Shown here: positions 45,637 through 57,206 of the stretch, piece by piece
Numbering within the stretch: the stretch's first letter is position 1
How the letters are laid out: each line of letters begins with the position of its first letter
NCBI RefSeq assembly: GCF_004379255.2
Contig: NC_056034.1
Coordinates: 2,792,501-2,856,500 of the forward strand
DNA: 64,000 nt
Source: Salvia splendens
Taxonomy: Eukaryota > Streptophyta > Magnoliopsida > Lamiales > Lamiaceae
Direction of reading: 5' to 3'
Made by a program: the position numbers and the translations under genes
The notes under the pieces: model-generated
Seen by the model: only the letters and a program-made list of their open reading frames with translations
Database searches by the model: none
Told to the model about the DNA's origin: nothing

Positions 45637-46748
45637 CTAATCGAATCTCATAACAGCAAGGTAGAAGCCAGGTTCGTCCACGAACTCCAACAATTGAAAA
45701 GAATGGTTAGCCATAGTGGTCTGTAGAGTCATTTTCTCTGGCAAATTGGAAACCACAACATCTGGATATTGCTGTTTCTGCTCTTCAACAGCTTCCCTTC
45801 CATGGGGATGACTGATCACTACTCTTGCTCCTGAGAATCCAAAAATGAATGTCAGAGTTACGTGAAACAAGAACCGTCACCACACTGATGCATCATAATA
45901 CAGGCATTAAATGTATCGAGTGTGATGAAAAAGACAAGTGGTAACTATGGAGGCTAGAGTGAACTGTTAAGGAGTTGATAAGGAATAATCACACAATTAA
46001 CCTAGCACTAGTACTTCACAAGGAATGCAGTAGGCATTAACAAAAAGCAAAAAATGAAAGCAAAAAATGAAAGCAAAACAATCAAGGAACAATGTAATAG
46101 GCAAATATCCAATCAACAGGTTATTCCCAAATTACCTGGCAAACAGCGCTTAGCGAGAGCTGCAAGAACCTGATCGAGTTCAGAGGACAAAGCAGGGAGG
46201 AAATAAAGATATACGACATCAAAAGCCGTCCATTTCTCAGGCACATCTATCAATTCCCCTTGCCAACATTTGACTTTATCATATCTTTCTTTGATGCATG
46301 CTAGAATCAAAAGAGAGTCATGGGCAACGAATAACTGCTCACAAGGGGAAGAACAAACGATCCTATCTACAAATGCTTCAGAACCAACAGAAACAAGAAC
46401 CTTTGATGTTTCTTTGATGTTTCCAGCAGAAATGATGCGATCAATTTTCTGCATATGCTCTCCATCAGTATCTGTATCATCAAATTCAAGAAATGACCAA
46501 TCCTTATCCAAAAATTCCTCAAACTCAACTTCAGACACTGCCTCTTGGTTTGCAGCAATAATGGGAAACCGACGTGTACATGTCGGATTGGGTGAAGTGG
46601 GTGGGAATTTGACCAAATGAGAAGGGCAGACATGCATATTAGGAATAAGACTAAAACTAAACAGAGGCAGGGAGTTCAAACAAGGTTGTGACACAAGTGA
46701 TGGCGGTCTAACTGGGCCGAAAGAGGAAATTGAACGTGTGATATTCAT
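45637..46748 (-). CDS. Methyltransferase-like protein with probable plastid transit peptide, 2 coding exons
   Basis: Coding exons 46,136-46,748 and 45,637-45,830 (intron 305 bp, GT-AG, phase 1) give about 268 residues. The N-terminal ~65 residues are rich in Ser/Pro, basic and poor in acidic residues (SISSFGPVRPPSLVSQPC), like a plastid transit peptide. The rest resembles a degenerate class I S-adenosylmethionine-dependent fold (ISAGNIKETSKVLVSVGSEA, TAFDVVYLYFLPAL, ARVVISHPHGREAVEE, FYLAVMRFD). I cannot point to a canonical GxGxG motif, so activity is uncertain. An in-frame ATG 19 codons upstream (46,805) could also start it. Confidence 0.7.
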
Positions 46749-47381
46749 AACAAAAACTCTGCATGGACAAGCTATTCTTGTTTCAGCCTCTGGGTAGCTA
46801 TACAAGCATGCACTTCCAGCATTAAGTGTCTTTCCAAGTGAAGAAACTTAAACTTTAGCAACAAGAACAAAATGGAACTTAGCCTTTCTCCCTGCCATTA
46901 AAACACTTGAAATTAAAGACAAGCAAAGTGATGAAGGGACGCAAGAAACAATCTTTACATTGGTACAGAATACGGAACAACGAGCAGGATATTAAAACTC
47001 AAGATTAATCATCATTCTCTGAAATTGGGGAGATAATAATCCAAATTCGACGCATTAGGCCACAGAGTATCAGTAGCTACGATCATTATTTATTAGTAAT
47101 TCTTTCCCAACATTCTTCAGTTAGTGATGAAGAAATGTATGGTTATCAAGTCAATCAAACAGAAGACGGCGAGGAAGAAGGAACCAGGTTTAGCAAAAGT
47201 GAAACAAAAAAAATTCATTTGTGAAAAACATCTATAAAACGAAAATCCCAACTTTATTACGAAAGAATGGTTACGTCAAACTAGGCATAAAATAATCGGC
47301 GATTCACATGTTTATAAAATCAAACATCTATTGAAACAATGGAAAAGATGGGAGCAAAACAGTAGAGCTTACCTCTGAAAC

Positions 47382-47460
47382 TGAGAATACGGATGCAAGG
47401 TTTTACAGATAAAGAAGAAGCAAGAAAGCAAGAATTAATAAGGTACTCCTAGATATCACT
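47382..47460 (-). promoter_or_regulatory. Probable non-coding first exon of the methyltransferase-like gene
   Basis: The minus strand has TTTCAGAG|GTAAGC, a near-consensus donor, at 47,382/47,381, preceded by a leader-like stretch. The intron would run to about 46,810-46,860. The start site is not defined. Confidence 0.4.
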
Positions 47461-48189
47461 TCACCCCTCTGTCTTTACTTTATTCACATTTTGGCCCCTA
47501 CACTCAATGATAAATTCAAGTACAGTTAAAAAGTCTTATTTTGACGTTATTTTGCTTCTTCTGTCCAATTTTTTTGTTAGATAAATGTGAAGTATGCTGT
47601 ATGCTTGTAGTCTAGTAAAATATGGTAAAGTGCAAGCCATATCTTCAATTATTATGATTGATTGAAGTTTACAGAAATTGCTAATAATTCCAAATTATGC
47701 TTATTCTTTATTTGTTTCTTATTTTAAAGATGGTTTAAACTTTAAACGTATGAATTAAACTCTCCTTTATGATCTATAGACAGAATTCAAAAAGTCAAGA
47801 AGACACAACTTGAGAAAAGGAAAGGAAAGAATAAAAAGAAAAAAAAATGAATGGGTTTTGTTTGTTCCGTTTGAAAAAAGCTATACATTTTGGAGAGCTG
47901 AACACAAAATGTGGGATGTGGATCCTCTTGTCTTCGGCAAAAAGTGCACAGCAGCCCCAGCAGTTCCTCACAAATTGCAGGAGCTACTGTAGAGGATCCC
48001 ACACCAAAATGTGCTGATGGAAGTCAAACTTTACATATCAAAACTGCAGTTTACACGATATGTATATTACATGAATACATATTGTGATAATGTGTTGATG
48101 GAAGACACAAATTAAAAAATTAAACGAAAAATTATGATAGATACTATTAGTATAGTTTGACCATAATTTTTTTTTGAATGGATAAATAA

Positions 48190-48345
48190 ATTTAAATTTA
48201 AAGGCCACGCGCCTTTGGCCCCAGACATTAACTTCTCTATCGCTTGGTCAACTCACACACAACAGGGTTTGAACTCAACGACTCGAACCTGATACCTTTA
48301 GCCTCAGACGTTAACTTTTCTACCGTTTGACTAACTCACACACAT
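48190..48345 (-). mobile_element. tRNA-like SINE candidate, apparently dimeric
   Basis: On the minus strand an A-box-like stretch (TAGTCAAACGGTAGA) and a B-box-like stretch (GGTTCGAGTCG) are about 35 bases apart, as in RNA polymerase III promoters of tRNA-derived SINEs. A second, similar A-box block (TTGACCAAGCGATAGA) with the same following words (GTCTGGGGCCAAAGG vs GTCTGAGGCTAAAGG) comes next. The target site was not determined. Confidence 0.4.
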
Positions 48346-48418
48346 TAATGTTGGAACTTATGATCAATAGAATGCCAGTAGCCTCTGGCAGCCAACTATG
48401 CCTATATATGACTATTAC

Positions 48419-49234
48419 GTAGGGATGTCAATCGGGCTAACCCGTTCGGGTTCGGTCCAACCCGCCGGGTTTTGGGCTAACCCATCGGGCTATTCAGGCC
48501 TTAAAATTTTCAAAAATAATCTCTTGTATCAAAATTTTTACTCTATAAAATGATTTTAAATTTTAGATATTTTTTAATTCTTAGTTTTAGAATCATATAA
48601 AATCTTCAAATTTTCCTAGTTTTCTTCAATAATGGTTTCATCTCAATGAACTACAACATAAACAAAGATAAATCAAAATTAAATCAATTAATTTGAATTA
48701 AAGCTTGTGCTCATGTCATTAATTTAGTATTGTTCAAGATCAATTCTTTATAAAAATTTTAAATCATATCTTACATGAATCATTATTAAAATGATAAGTA
48801 TATTGAGATTTTGATGAGCTAGTTTCTTAATTTTGTCTTGATTGGCTTTGGTGGTAGTAAGACAGTAGTGGCAAATGATGGGACAATTGAATAATGAGTC
48901 GAGGTGGTAATTGAAACTTGATAGGGTGGGATCGAGTGGAAAAGTGTATAATGGAGATTGAAGAAGAGTAATGATTGTGTCACGTGAAATTAAAAAATGC
49001 AAAAAACCCCTAAAACTTAATATTTTTAATTAAAACTTGCAACTCGTTCGGGCCAACCCGTTTAGCCCATTTTGTATTCGGGTTACAAAATTACGGCCCT
49101 AACCCACTAATTTTACCGGGCTATTCGGGCCGACCCACGGGTTTCGGGTTTGATTAACATCTCTAGCCTTAACCCACTAATTTTACCGGGCTATTCGGGC
49201 CGACCCACGAATTTCGGATTGGGTTGACATCCCT
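48419..49234. mobile_element. Non-autonomous hAT element, about 816 bp
   Basis: Ends GTAGGGATGTCAATC and GGGTTGACATCCCT are inverted repeats. The 8-bp target duplication ACTATTAC is intact on the left (48,411-48,418). On the right it is split as ACTA/TTAC by a Stowaway MITE. Subterminal regions are dense in GGGCTAACCCG/CGGGCC words. The last ~70 bp (AACCCACTAATTTTACCGGG...) is duplicated in tandem (starts 49,101 and 49,171). No transposase. Confidence 0.8.
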
Positions 49235-49238
49235 ACTA

Positions 49239-49476
49239 CTCCCTCCGTTCCATAGTAATAGAGGCATTTCATTTTGCTCACTCGTTTTGAAAAAAAATAA
49301 TTATAAATAGTTAAAGTGGAGAAAAAGTAAAGTAAGAGAGAGAATATTATAGATAAGACTCTTCTCTACATTATTCTTTCTCTTACTTTACTCTCTCTCC
49401 ATTTTAATTATTTATTAAATTTTTTTAAAATGAGTGCAGAAAATGAAATGACTATATTATTGTGGAACGGAGCAAG
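49239..49476. mobile_element. Stowaway-like MITE (copy 3) nested in the hAT target duplication
   Basis: TA-flanked (49,237-49,238 and 49,477-49,478). Ends CTCCCTCCGTTCC and GGAACGGAGCAAG. The interior is a palindrome built on AGTAAAGTAAGAGAGAGAAT and its complement. Non-coding. Confidence 0.8.
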
Positions 49477-49482
49477 TATTAC

Positions 49483-50004
49483 ATATGGTGTGGCTTCTCT
49501 TCCGCTTCTCTTCACGGTCTTAAATATAAATTCAATATAATAGTATTACTATTATCTTTCCAATTATAGAGACGTTTACTTTGACCTAAAACATGTTTTA
49601 AAATATACATCAACGTGTAATATAAGTTGTTTCGAAGATAACTATATTATCCCTTCAGATTTCGCATTATACATGATCATGAGATGTAATAATAAAATAA
49701 TTTACCACTCATATATTCCACTATTTTAGCGCCTCAATTATACCACTATAAATTTCATTTCTTACGTTCTTTAAAAATTTCATTTTATTGTCTTATGACG
49801 ATATCCCATTACCATCAATAAATTTTTAAAACTAATATTAAATGACACTCTAATTAGCAAGGAATTTCATTTTATTCAACTAAAGTTACACCCCACAGTA
49901 GTTGACTTTATTTTATTTATACTTATATGACAACAACAAACCAACCAACAAACTAACACCAGCACAGAACGTTAAAACAGATTCTACGATGCAGCGATCG
50001 GAAT
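49483..50004. other. Intergenic / 3' flank of the acyltransferase gene
   Basis: AT-rich, no gene seen. Confidence 0.4.
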
Positions 50005-51577
50005 CTAAACATCGGCACGATCAGATTCCGGCGCAAAGAAGTTCCGGAAACAGGCCTCGAAACGGTCCATCTCCGGTGACGGCAGCGAAACCAACGCATT
50101 GATTCCATCATCCGTGGGAAACACCCAACAGATATCCTTGCGGTGGCTGATGACGGGGCCGGAGTGCAGCGCCTTCCCCCACGGAAACACCACCTCTTCA
50201 AATCCCAACCTCAACCAAGAACTCACCATATACTCTCCACACGGAAGCCCCTTATTGATTTCCAGCCAATCAATGGCCGATCTAGCGTAGTCGTCCGTCA
50301 CTCTAGCGGGCCCCTCCGCCACCATCTTCACCATCTCCCTGAACTCCAGCCTTTCAATGTCTTCACACGTGGCAGACGCGTACGCAACCAGCAGCGCGTT
50401 TCCGCAGTAGGTCGGCGGCAGGGGGGGCTGCAGCCTGGGGCGGAGGTCGATCACGTTCAGCAGAGTGGACACCCTCTCCTTGCCGCCCTCCTGCTTCGAC
50501 AAGGCCTTGCACTTCCAGACAAGCGCCACCACCACGCTCAAGCTGCTGATTCTGGTTTCTGATTCGGCCATTTCCTTTAACAACTTGATGTGGCTAGGGC
50601 TTAATTGGAATACTCTGTACTCCAGTTCCTCTCTCTTGCAGTCGAAAACTGGGGGGCCCGAGAGGAGGGCGAGGTCGGGCATGAAGAACTCGGGATGGTT
50701 GAAAGCTGGTCTTGGTGGAGACCTGGCGGTCATGAGGCGGCGGTCGAAACATGGGACCACCGCCAATGGCTCGTCGTCGAAAGCCTGAGAAGCTAGGTTT
50801 TGGTTGAAACCCTTGGCGCTCATGCCGTCCAATAAGATGTGATTCACGCACAGTCCGATCGCCAAACCACCGCATTTAAAAGACGTCACCTAATTCTCAT
50901 CCAGAGTTAGAACCATAGACCTCTTAGTTAAAAGACTAATAACATAAATTGAAAAAAAGTACTACTACCATTTGAAGGGGGCGATCATGCTATTTTCCTG
51001 CTCAAGAGACATTTAGTCTCTCGGGACGGTCTAAGGGGGGCCCTCCAGCCCCCCTAAATCCGCCACTGGGCAAAATATGTTATGTAAATTGTCGAAAGCG
51101 AAAGATGAGTAGTGAATGATTAAGTACCTGAAGAATAAAGAGCGGCTGATTATCGGAATCGACGTTGTCCAGGGTTTGGACAGCGAGGTGGCGGAATCCG
51201 AGGTTGGGATGGACCAAGTTGCCTATCTGGTGGAGCGAGAAATCGGAGGAAGCCAGGACGAAGCCAGCTCCGGCGGAGTTGCAGTCGATCTCGAGGCGGG
51301 TGGTGTCGGGGTTGAGCTTGAGTCTCCCCGCCATAAAATCGTAGTGCACGAGAACTCTCTGCACCGCCAATTTGAGTCTGGCGGCGGCAAGATGCGGCGG
51401 GTGATCGGGGTTGGCGGCGAAGAAGTAGACGGTGGGGATGTTGTAGTTAAGCATCTGATCTATGTTGGAGAGGAACAAAGATCTTTTGTTGGTTTGGTGC
51501 AAAGGGAAAACTAGGGTTGATTCTTGGAATGTCACCTTGAGGTCTTGCATGTCTGGATTCGGAGGGATAATTGCCAT
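50005..51577 (-). CDS. BAHD acyltransferase, 2 exons, 444 residues
   Basis: Exon 1 is 51,128-51,577, exon 2 is 50,005-50,889, GT-AG intron between. It transfers an acyl group from a CoA thioester to an alcohol or amine acceptor, in the cytosol as known for the family. Visible: N-terminal SNIDQMLNYNIPTVYFF, central HYDFMAGRL, and the catalytic HXXXDG motif as HILLDG in exon 2. The usual structural DFGWG motif reads VFPWG here (50,176-50,190), so the Asp is replaced. Length is normal (430-450). The overall pattern resembles the omega-hydroxyacid feruloyl/GLAUCE-like branch, but acceptor and donor cannot be told from sequence. Confidence 0.88.
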
Positions 51578-51686
51578 CTCTCTCTATTTCTTTTCTTCTT
51601 TGATGTATGTGAAGTGTGTGTGCAAATTTTAATTAGCCACTGCTGGAATTTATAGACCTCGGCTTGGGGATCGATCAATTGTAGTA

Positions 51687-51909
51687 CTCTCTCCGTCCCA
51701 GCCCAGATAGTTTGTCTCACTTTGACCGGGCACGAGCTTTAAGAAATGTAATGAAAAGTGAGTTGAAAAAGTTAGTGGAATGTGAGTCCTACTTTTATAT
51801 ATTTATTTTATAATAAAATGTGAGTATGAATGAGTTAGTGGAATATGAGGTCCACTACAAAAAATGGTAAAAAGTGAAATGAGACAAACTATGTGGGACG
51901 GAACGAAAT
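51687..51909. mobile_element. Stowaway-like MITE (second subfamily, copy a)
   Basis: TA on the left, end CTCTCTCCGTCCC, right end GGGACGGAACGAAAT. Internal words AGTTAGTGGAATGTGAG and GGTCCACTACAAAAAATGG recur, inverted, in the copy at 53.8 kb. It lies in the promoter of the acyltransferase gene. Confidence 0.75.
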
Positions 51910-53759
51910 GGAAAAATGGAAGTGTTTTTTTTTATTTCTTCAATTTTATGTCTTATTGAAATGAACATGCATGACAGCATGAGCATGGCTGTATTTAATT
52001 AACAGAAAGTCCATTGATTTAATCAGAGCCAATCTGTGTGAATACATGCATTAATCATTAATGGTGTGTCCAATTGTAGCTACCTATTTCATTTATATGT
52101 TTTTCAACGGAGAGCTTGAAAATTAAGCACTACCAATAATTCATTGTTAATGACATATGTAGAGTCCCAACTGATTTTAGAAAATATATCAAGTAGGATT
52201 TAAATGAGATTTGTACACTTGCTGATAGGATGATGTAATAAAATAATCGGGAGGAGCATATATACGTGTGTTTAATGCAGAAAATGGAGTACTACTACTA
52301 TATATTTTTTAAATTCTCAGGTTATATCTGATCTAGACAGACCATTATATATAATTTTAAATACTGTAGTTCATTACACATGTGTGCACCGTAACGCATT
52401 AATTTGTGATTTGTAAGCGCGACTATTTTGATACTATATTTTATACTTTCATAGACGAAAATTTAAGACGTAACTTGAAATGGATACATCATACGCGCAT
52501 GTAGATTAAGGCCACAATTTAAAAGACACGTTTAGAATAACAATAGTATGTATTAATTATAATAAATAATAGAAGTCGATAGGGGCGGGGCCTGCCCATC
52601 TAACTATAACCATTTGTACTTTTCATTATTGAAGAGTTACTCTTTTTGATATAATAAAAACAAGATTTGCGCTCTTAATTATACAAACTGACCAATTCTG
52701 AAAAAACTACACAAACGGATCATAACTTGTCCGTCTTAATTTAGGGATAGAATAATAAATGTTTGAAGCAAATTAATTAAAGTATCAAGCTTGAGTGGTA
52801 TTTTAATTTAATGTTGCAATTAACTTTAGAACACCGATCAAACTCATGCAACCAAGATATATAATTTGAGCTGTGAATTGCGCAAGGAAAGCGATGTAAA
52901 TTTGTAATGGTAGTACTTAGCAAATTATATATCTTGGTTGAATTAAAGGACTACATGATATCAACCCAAGCACCACTATTAAATTATATTACATATGTAT
53001 ATCCCACGAGCATGGGGTGACTTTTTTCCAACTTGCAGTAGATTAAGATGCAAGAACAATAATTAAACATGCATGTGCGATCATTAATTATAATGCATAC
53101 TAATACATTTAACAGTTCATGATCAGCTTACTATATAGCATACTAATACATTTAAATTTTCTTTAAAGCCCTCCTCAATGTATCCAATTGCATCTCATAT
53201 TTCCAAAAACTTGGGTTTAATGGTTGACAATTATTAGCAAATAATGGTTGAATAATCACTGTTCACTATAGACTTTAAACACGAATTTCCTTATAATCCA
53301 CTTCATATGCACAATGTTGTCTGACGACCATTTATTGCTAAATTAATGTTATATTAGCACCTGTCTCTTTTATTTTCAATTTTATACTTAAGTTTATTTT
53401 TTAATTATGTTGTATTTGACCTAGCTAATAGTATATTACTATATTACTATAAAGCATTATCTAGAAGAACATATTATTGGGTGTGAAACGCAGGAAAACA
53501 GAGACATGTGTATTCACATGACAGCATTATGTTAGCGAAACATGACTATGTGACATGAACTTATAGCTGGTTCAACAACTATGTGATATCATATATGTAT
53601 AATTAATTTGTGGAATAACATATATAAAATAGTACTCTGAATAATAAAACTACTCTGAGTATATATATTTGAATAGTAGTTATCGAATACATTATTTTAT
53701 CAGATATTAAATAATAAGTGTGACAATAGTAGTTATCTAATTCATTATTTTATTAGATA
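51910..53759. other. AT-rich intergenic DNA, promoter side of the acyltransferase gene
   Basis: No coding frame or RNA gene recognised. A short GC-rich MITE-like scrap (GGGGCGGGGCCTGCCC) lies near 52,580. Confidence 0.4.
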
Positions 53760-54011
53760 CTACCTCCGTCCCTGAAAATTTGTCCCAGTTTTCCATTTTC
53801 GTCCGTCCCCCAAAATTTGTCTCATTTCACTTTTACCATTTTTTGTAGTGGACCTCATATTCCACTAACTCATTCATATCCACATTTTATTATAAAACTA
53901 ATATATAAAAGTAGGTCCCACAATCCACTAACTTTTTCAACTCACTTTCCATTACATTTCTTAAAACTCGTGCCGGGTCAAAGTGAGACAAATTTTTGGG
54001 GACGGAGGCAG
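53760..54011. mobile_element. Stowaway-like MITE (second subfamily, copy b, inverted)
   Basis: TA-flanked; ends CTACCTCCGTCCC and GGGGACGGAGGCAG. The body is the reverse complement of the copy at 51.7 kb (ACCATTTTTTGTAGTGGACC, ACTTTTTCAACTCACTTTCC). Confidence 0.8.
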
Positions 54012-54109
54012 TATTAAATAGTAAGTGTTAAATGCAAGAAGTTGAATATTAGAGTGTAGAGTCACATTATATGCAAATCCACTTCTTATTGCAGAACCGC
54101 ATAGTTAGA

Positions 54110-54850
54110 CTAAATTATGATTTTTAGATCTAATTTTTTATGGATGAGATATGCAACTGTATAAATTATTTTCACCTTCATCACGAGTCTATATTACTTC
54201 AGCTCAGGGTAAATAAGTCATAACATATTAGGAGGATTTAACTTCATTCCAGAATATATCACTTCATTTTAGTAGGTTTTTACATTATTCCAATAGGATT
54301 ATTACTTCATTCCAGTACGTACAGGCGGTTTCGCCGTGGCGTACCGTTCTTTCTCTCTGCAATGTCTATCACCGCCGCCACGACGCTGACAACAAAATGG
54401 AATGATAACCTAATTGAATGGTGTAATAAGCACATGGAATGATGTATAAACTATTTGAATGAAGTATGTGTAGAAGCATTTGAAATCCTACTGGAATGAA
54501 GTAAAAACCTTGTCCAATGAAGTGATAACGTTTTTTAATGAAGTAATAAACCTACTGGAATGAATTGTATTTTTTAAGGTGAATAAAGTAGAATCTAGTT
54601 TAATGAATTCGAATGAAGCATGTATTGAATCATTTCAAAAACTACTGAAAGAAAGTAAAAACATACCGTAGTTTTAAGGTATTATGTATCAGAATGAAGT
54701 AAAAAACCTACCACAATGAAGTAAAATAGGCTTGTAACTAAGACCGAAATAATTTACTCATCGACGAATCTCATCAAAAATTAGATTTAATGGCCCTTAT
54801 TTAGTATCTAGTTCGATCTTTAAAATTAGTTTGGCATTGATCACAACTCT
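54110..54850. mobile_element. Fold-back element with divergent arrays of a GAATGAAGTAAAAACC motif
   Basis: Inverted outer blocks (TAGATCTAATTTTTTATGG at about 54,126 and AAAAATTAGATTTAATGG near 54,776) enclose arrays of GGAATGAAGT(A)AAAACCTACT-type units, pointing left in the left half (CTTCATTCCAG, GTAGGTTTTTAC) and right in the right half. A short CpG-rich core (about 54,318-54,391: GGCGGTTTCGCCGTGGCG) separates them. No transposase and no defined target duplication. Confidence 0.5.
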
Positions 54851-55033
54851 TAGAGTGTATATTGAATTGGCATCTTTTGGTATTGCTTTTGTATTTTTCT
54901 AAATATACGGGAAGGAATTATTTTGTCACGTAGGTAGTCGTTTTTATTACTATATTTTTTATTCAGTTTAGTGCAGATAATATTAAGTAAATAAACAAAC
55001 ACGGTTATACAAAATCTTTCAATTGGTTACACC

Positions 55034-55138
55034 CCGACACACCAGCCCGACGATCTGCGCAAGCATTGGAAACGTCTAATGTATGAGTGTGATAAATTTC
55101 ACAAGTTCTACGATGGCAATGCGAGAGCAATAGTTTGA
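55034..55138 (+). pseudogene. Fragment of PIF/Harbinger ORF1 (C-terminal half of the Myb-like domain)
   Basis: The plus strand encodes PTHQPDDLRKHWKRLMYECD followed by KFHKFYDGNARAIV and a stop. This resembles the second half of the trihelix/Myb-like domain of the plant Harbinger accessory protein (typically ...QLRKHWxRL...FxGxY). The matching first half lies on the opposite strand at 57,207-57,431, beyond a hAT element. Confidence 0.5.
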
Positions 55139-55920
55139 ACATTTATAAGTCCACAAACATTTATAGGTAGTGATTTTGGATCCACGCGACAATAGTTTAA
55201 GATATATTGTCCAAATCTATTTGGATCGTGAGTTTTAAATTTAAATCTACAAATAATTAGGGGTGAGCAAAAAAAAAACCGAAAATCGAATATCCGAACC
55301 GAACCAAACCGAAAATTTGAAATTTCGTTCAGTTTTTTTGATTTTTCGATTCGATTCGGTTTTGAAATTTTGAAAATTTCAGTTTTTCGGTTCGGCTTGG
55401 TTAAAAAGAAAAACCGAAAAACCGAATTTATTTTAATATTTATTATATTATATACCCTATATATATATATATATATATATATTACTTAAAACCTAACCCT
55501 AATTCTCTTGTTCACTTTCGCCTCTTTTCTCCAAAATCCAAATCCTCCAAAGTCCATCCGTCGCCATCTCTTCTCCAATCTCCACCGTCGCCTGCGCTTG
55601 CGCCTCTGCCTCCGCCCTCCAGCCGTGCTCCGGAGTTCAGCCTGACGCTGGCGCCCCTCCACCAAACACCCCTTTACTCCAGCGTTGCTCCAGAGTCCAG
55701 GCAGACGCTGACGCCGACGTCGTCCTCCACCCCAGTCTCCACACCGGCGCCCTCCACCGACGACTCGTCGCCCTCCAGCCATCCCGCAGTCGCCTCCTCC
55801 CTCAGGCCTAAGCCATCACACAAGGTAAAATCTCCTACTCATATTCACATATTTGATTCCTATTATATCCAAAGTTGAGTGTAAGTTTTTATACTGTGAA
55901 ATTGAGTGTTTAGTTTTCTA

Positions 55921-56319
55921 AGGGTTTTTTCTTTTTTTGTTCTAGAATGAAACTTAGATTCCGTGTTTGTACTGAACTTTTTTTTTATTCCGTGTTTGGG
56001 AGAGACGCATGACCCTCATGCGTCTCCTTTTAATGAAACACATGACGATTATGCGTCTTTGTGCAAATCACCCGGTCGGGTGATTTGCAAGTGGCAAATC
56101 ACCCGGTCGGGTATTTTGCCACTTGCAATCTCACAATTCGAAAAAATTGAGAGACGCATGTCCCTCATGCGTCTCTCACAAAGACGCATAATCATCATGC
56201 ATTTCATTAAAAGGAGAAGCATGAGGGCCATGCGTCTCTCCCATACACGGAATAATAAAAAAGTTCAGTACAAACACGGAGTCTAAGTTTCATTCTAGAA
56301 CAAAAATAGAAAAAACCCA
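55921..56319. mobile_element. Mutator-type palindromic MITE, about 399 bp, inside the hAT
   Basis: Arms pair almost end to end: AGGGTTTTTTC...TTCTAGAATGAAACTTAGA on the left against TCTAAGTTTCATTCTAGAA...GAAAAAACCC on the right, then GAGACGCATGACCCTCATGC against GCATGAGGGCCATGCGTCTC. The centre has smaller palindromes (CAAATCACCCGGTCGGGTG). Flanking AGTTTTCTA and AATTTTCTA fit a 9-bp target duplication with one mismatch. Confidence 0.75.
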
Positions 56320-56569
56320 ATTTTCTAATGTTGTGAAATTGATTGTTTAATGTTTTGATACAGTGTATAATTTCATATGATGAATTGAGTGTTAAAAAAT
56401 TATATTCTATAATTGATTGTTGTAATATATGCTTTGTTAGATGGTGAAATTAAGTATTAATTTTTAAAAATTGTGTGAAACAGATTGGGAGATACCATTG
56501 ATATTATAATTTTCTCCAATTTACAATGTAATGTTATACTCCATAATTTTCTAAATCTTTTTCTTGTAG

Positions 56570-56884
56570 ATGTTGAATAATGAAAGTGAAATGATTGGTG
56601 ATAGCATTGTAATTGAAGTTACTTTCCGGGTGGATGACAAAGGAGATGAAAAAAAGAGAAAAACTATGGACAAAAGATTTGGCCAAAGTTCTTCTATTGA
56701 CACTTAGAACTTCGATCAAGAAAAGATTGAGAAGGCTTTAGCTTTTATGATGATTGTTGATGAGTTGTCTTTTGAGTTTGTTGAAGGGAAGGGTTTTCAC
56801 TACTTTGTTTCTAAGATATTCCATCTAGAAAGGAACTTGGCAAGATAGAGCATGGTATTTGAAGCTTTGGAAGATGAAGAGTAA
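56570..56884 (+). pseudogene. hAT transposase remnant with stop codons
   Basis: After an acceptor (TTCTTGTAG) the ATG at 56,570 opens MLNNESEMIGDSIVIEV. A TAG at 56,705 and a further in-frame stop interrupt the frame. Between them ALAFMMIVDELSFEFVEGKG and FHYFVSKIF match the start of the BED-hAT transposase of RICESLEEPER type. The zinc finger and catalytic region are missing. Confidence 0.6.
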
Positions 56885-57206
56885 ACACTTATTAGATAGT
56901 ATAAAATTTTATTTTGGTTGACATTGATGTTGTAGCTTAAATATTTATATTTTGTTAGTTGAGGGATGTTAATCATGTTAGGGCTTTATGATTTTTTTTT
57001 TTCGGTTTTTCCATATAATTTCAATTTTTTGGTTTTTGATTGAAATTCCAAACAATTTCGGTTTTTTGGTTTAATTCGATTTTTTAAGTTCGGTTTTTCA
57101 GTTTTCAGTTTTTCGGATTTTCGGTTCGGTTTTTATTTTCCAGGAAATTCAGTTTTTCAGGTTCGGTTCGGTTTGAGAAAAAACCAAAACCCGAATGCAC
57201 ACCCCT

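Larger units (their letters stand above)
55259..57206. mobile_element. Decayed hAT element (Ac/RICESLEEPER-like)
   Basis: Ends AGGGGTGAGCAAAA and AATGCACACCCCT are typical hAT inverted termini. Long subterminal zones are full of TTCGGTT/AACCGAA words. Inside are a GC-rich leader-like block (about 55,500-55,826, ending at a donor CACAAG|GTAAAA), a Mutator-type MITE (55,921-56,319) and a remnant of transposase coding sequence. The flanks show no matching 8-bp duplication, so the insertion or its surroundings have been rearranged. Confidence 0.7.

Noticed and set aside
47900..48025. Inverted repeat (GTGGATCCTCT ... AGAGGATCCCAC) as a miRNA precursor
   Set aside because: The arms pair only at the ends (about 15 bp), with a long unpaired middle. 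More like a small MITE remnant; no support for a miRNA duplex.
55486..55782. Arg/Gly-rich minus-strand ORF of 98 codons
   Set aside because: Low-complexity translation of a GC-rich leader-like block inside the decayed hAT; composition explains the open frame.
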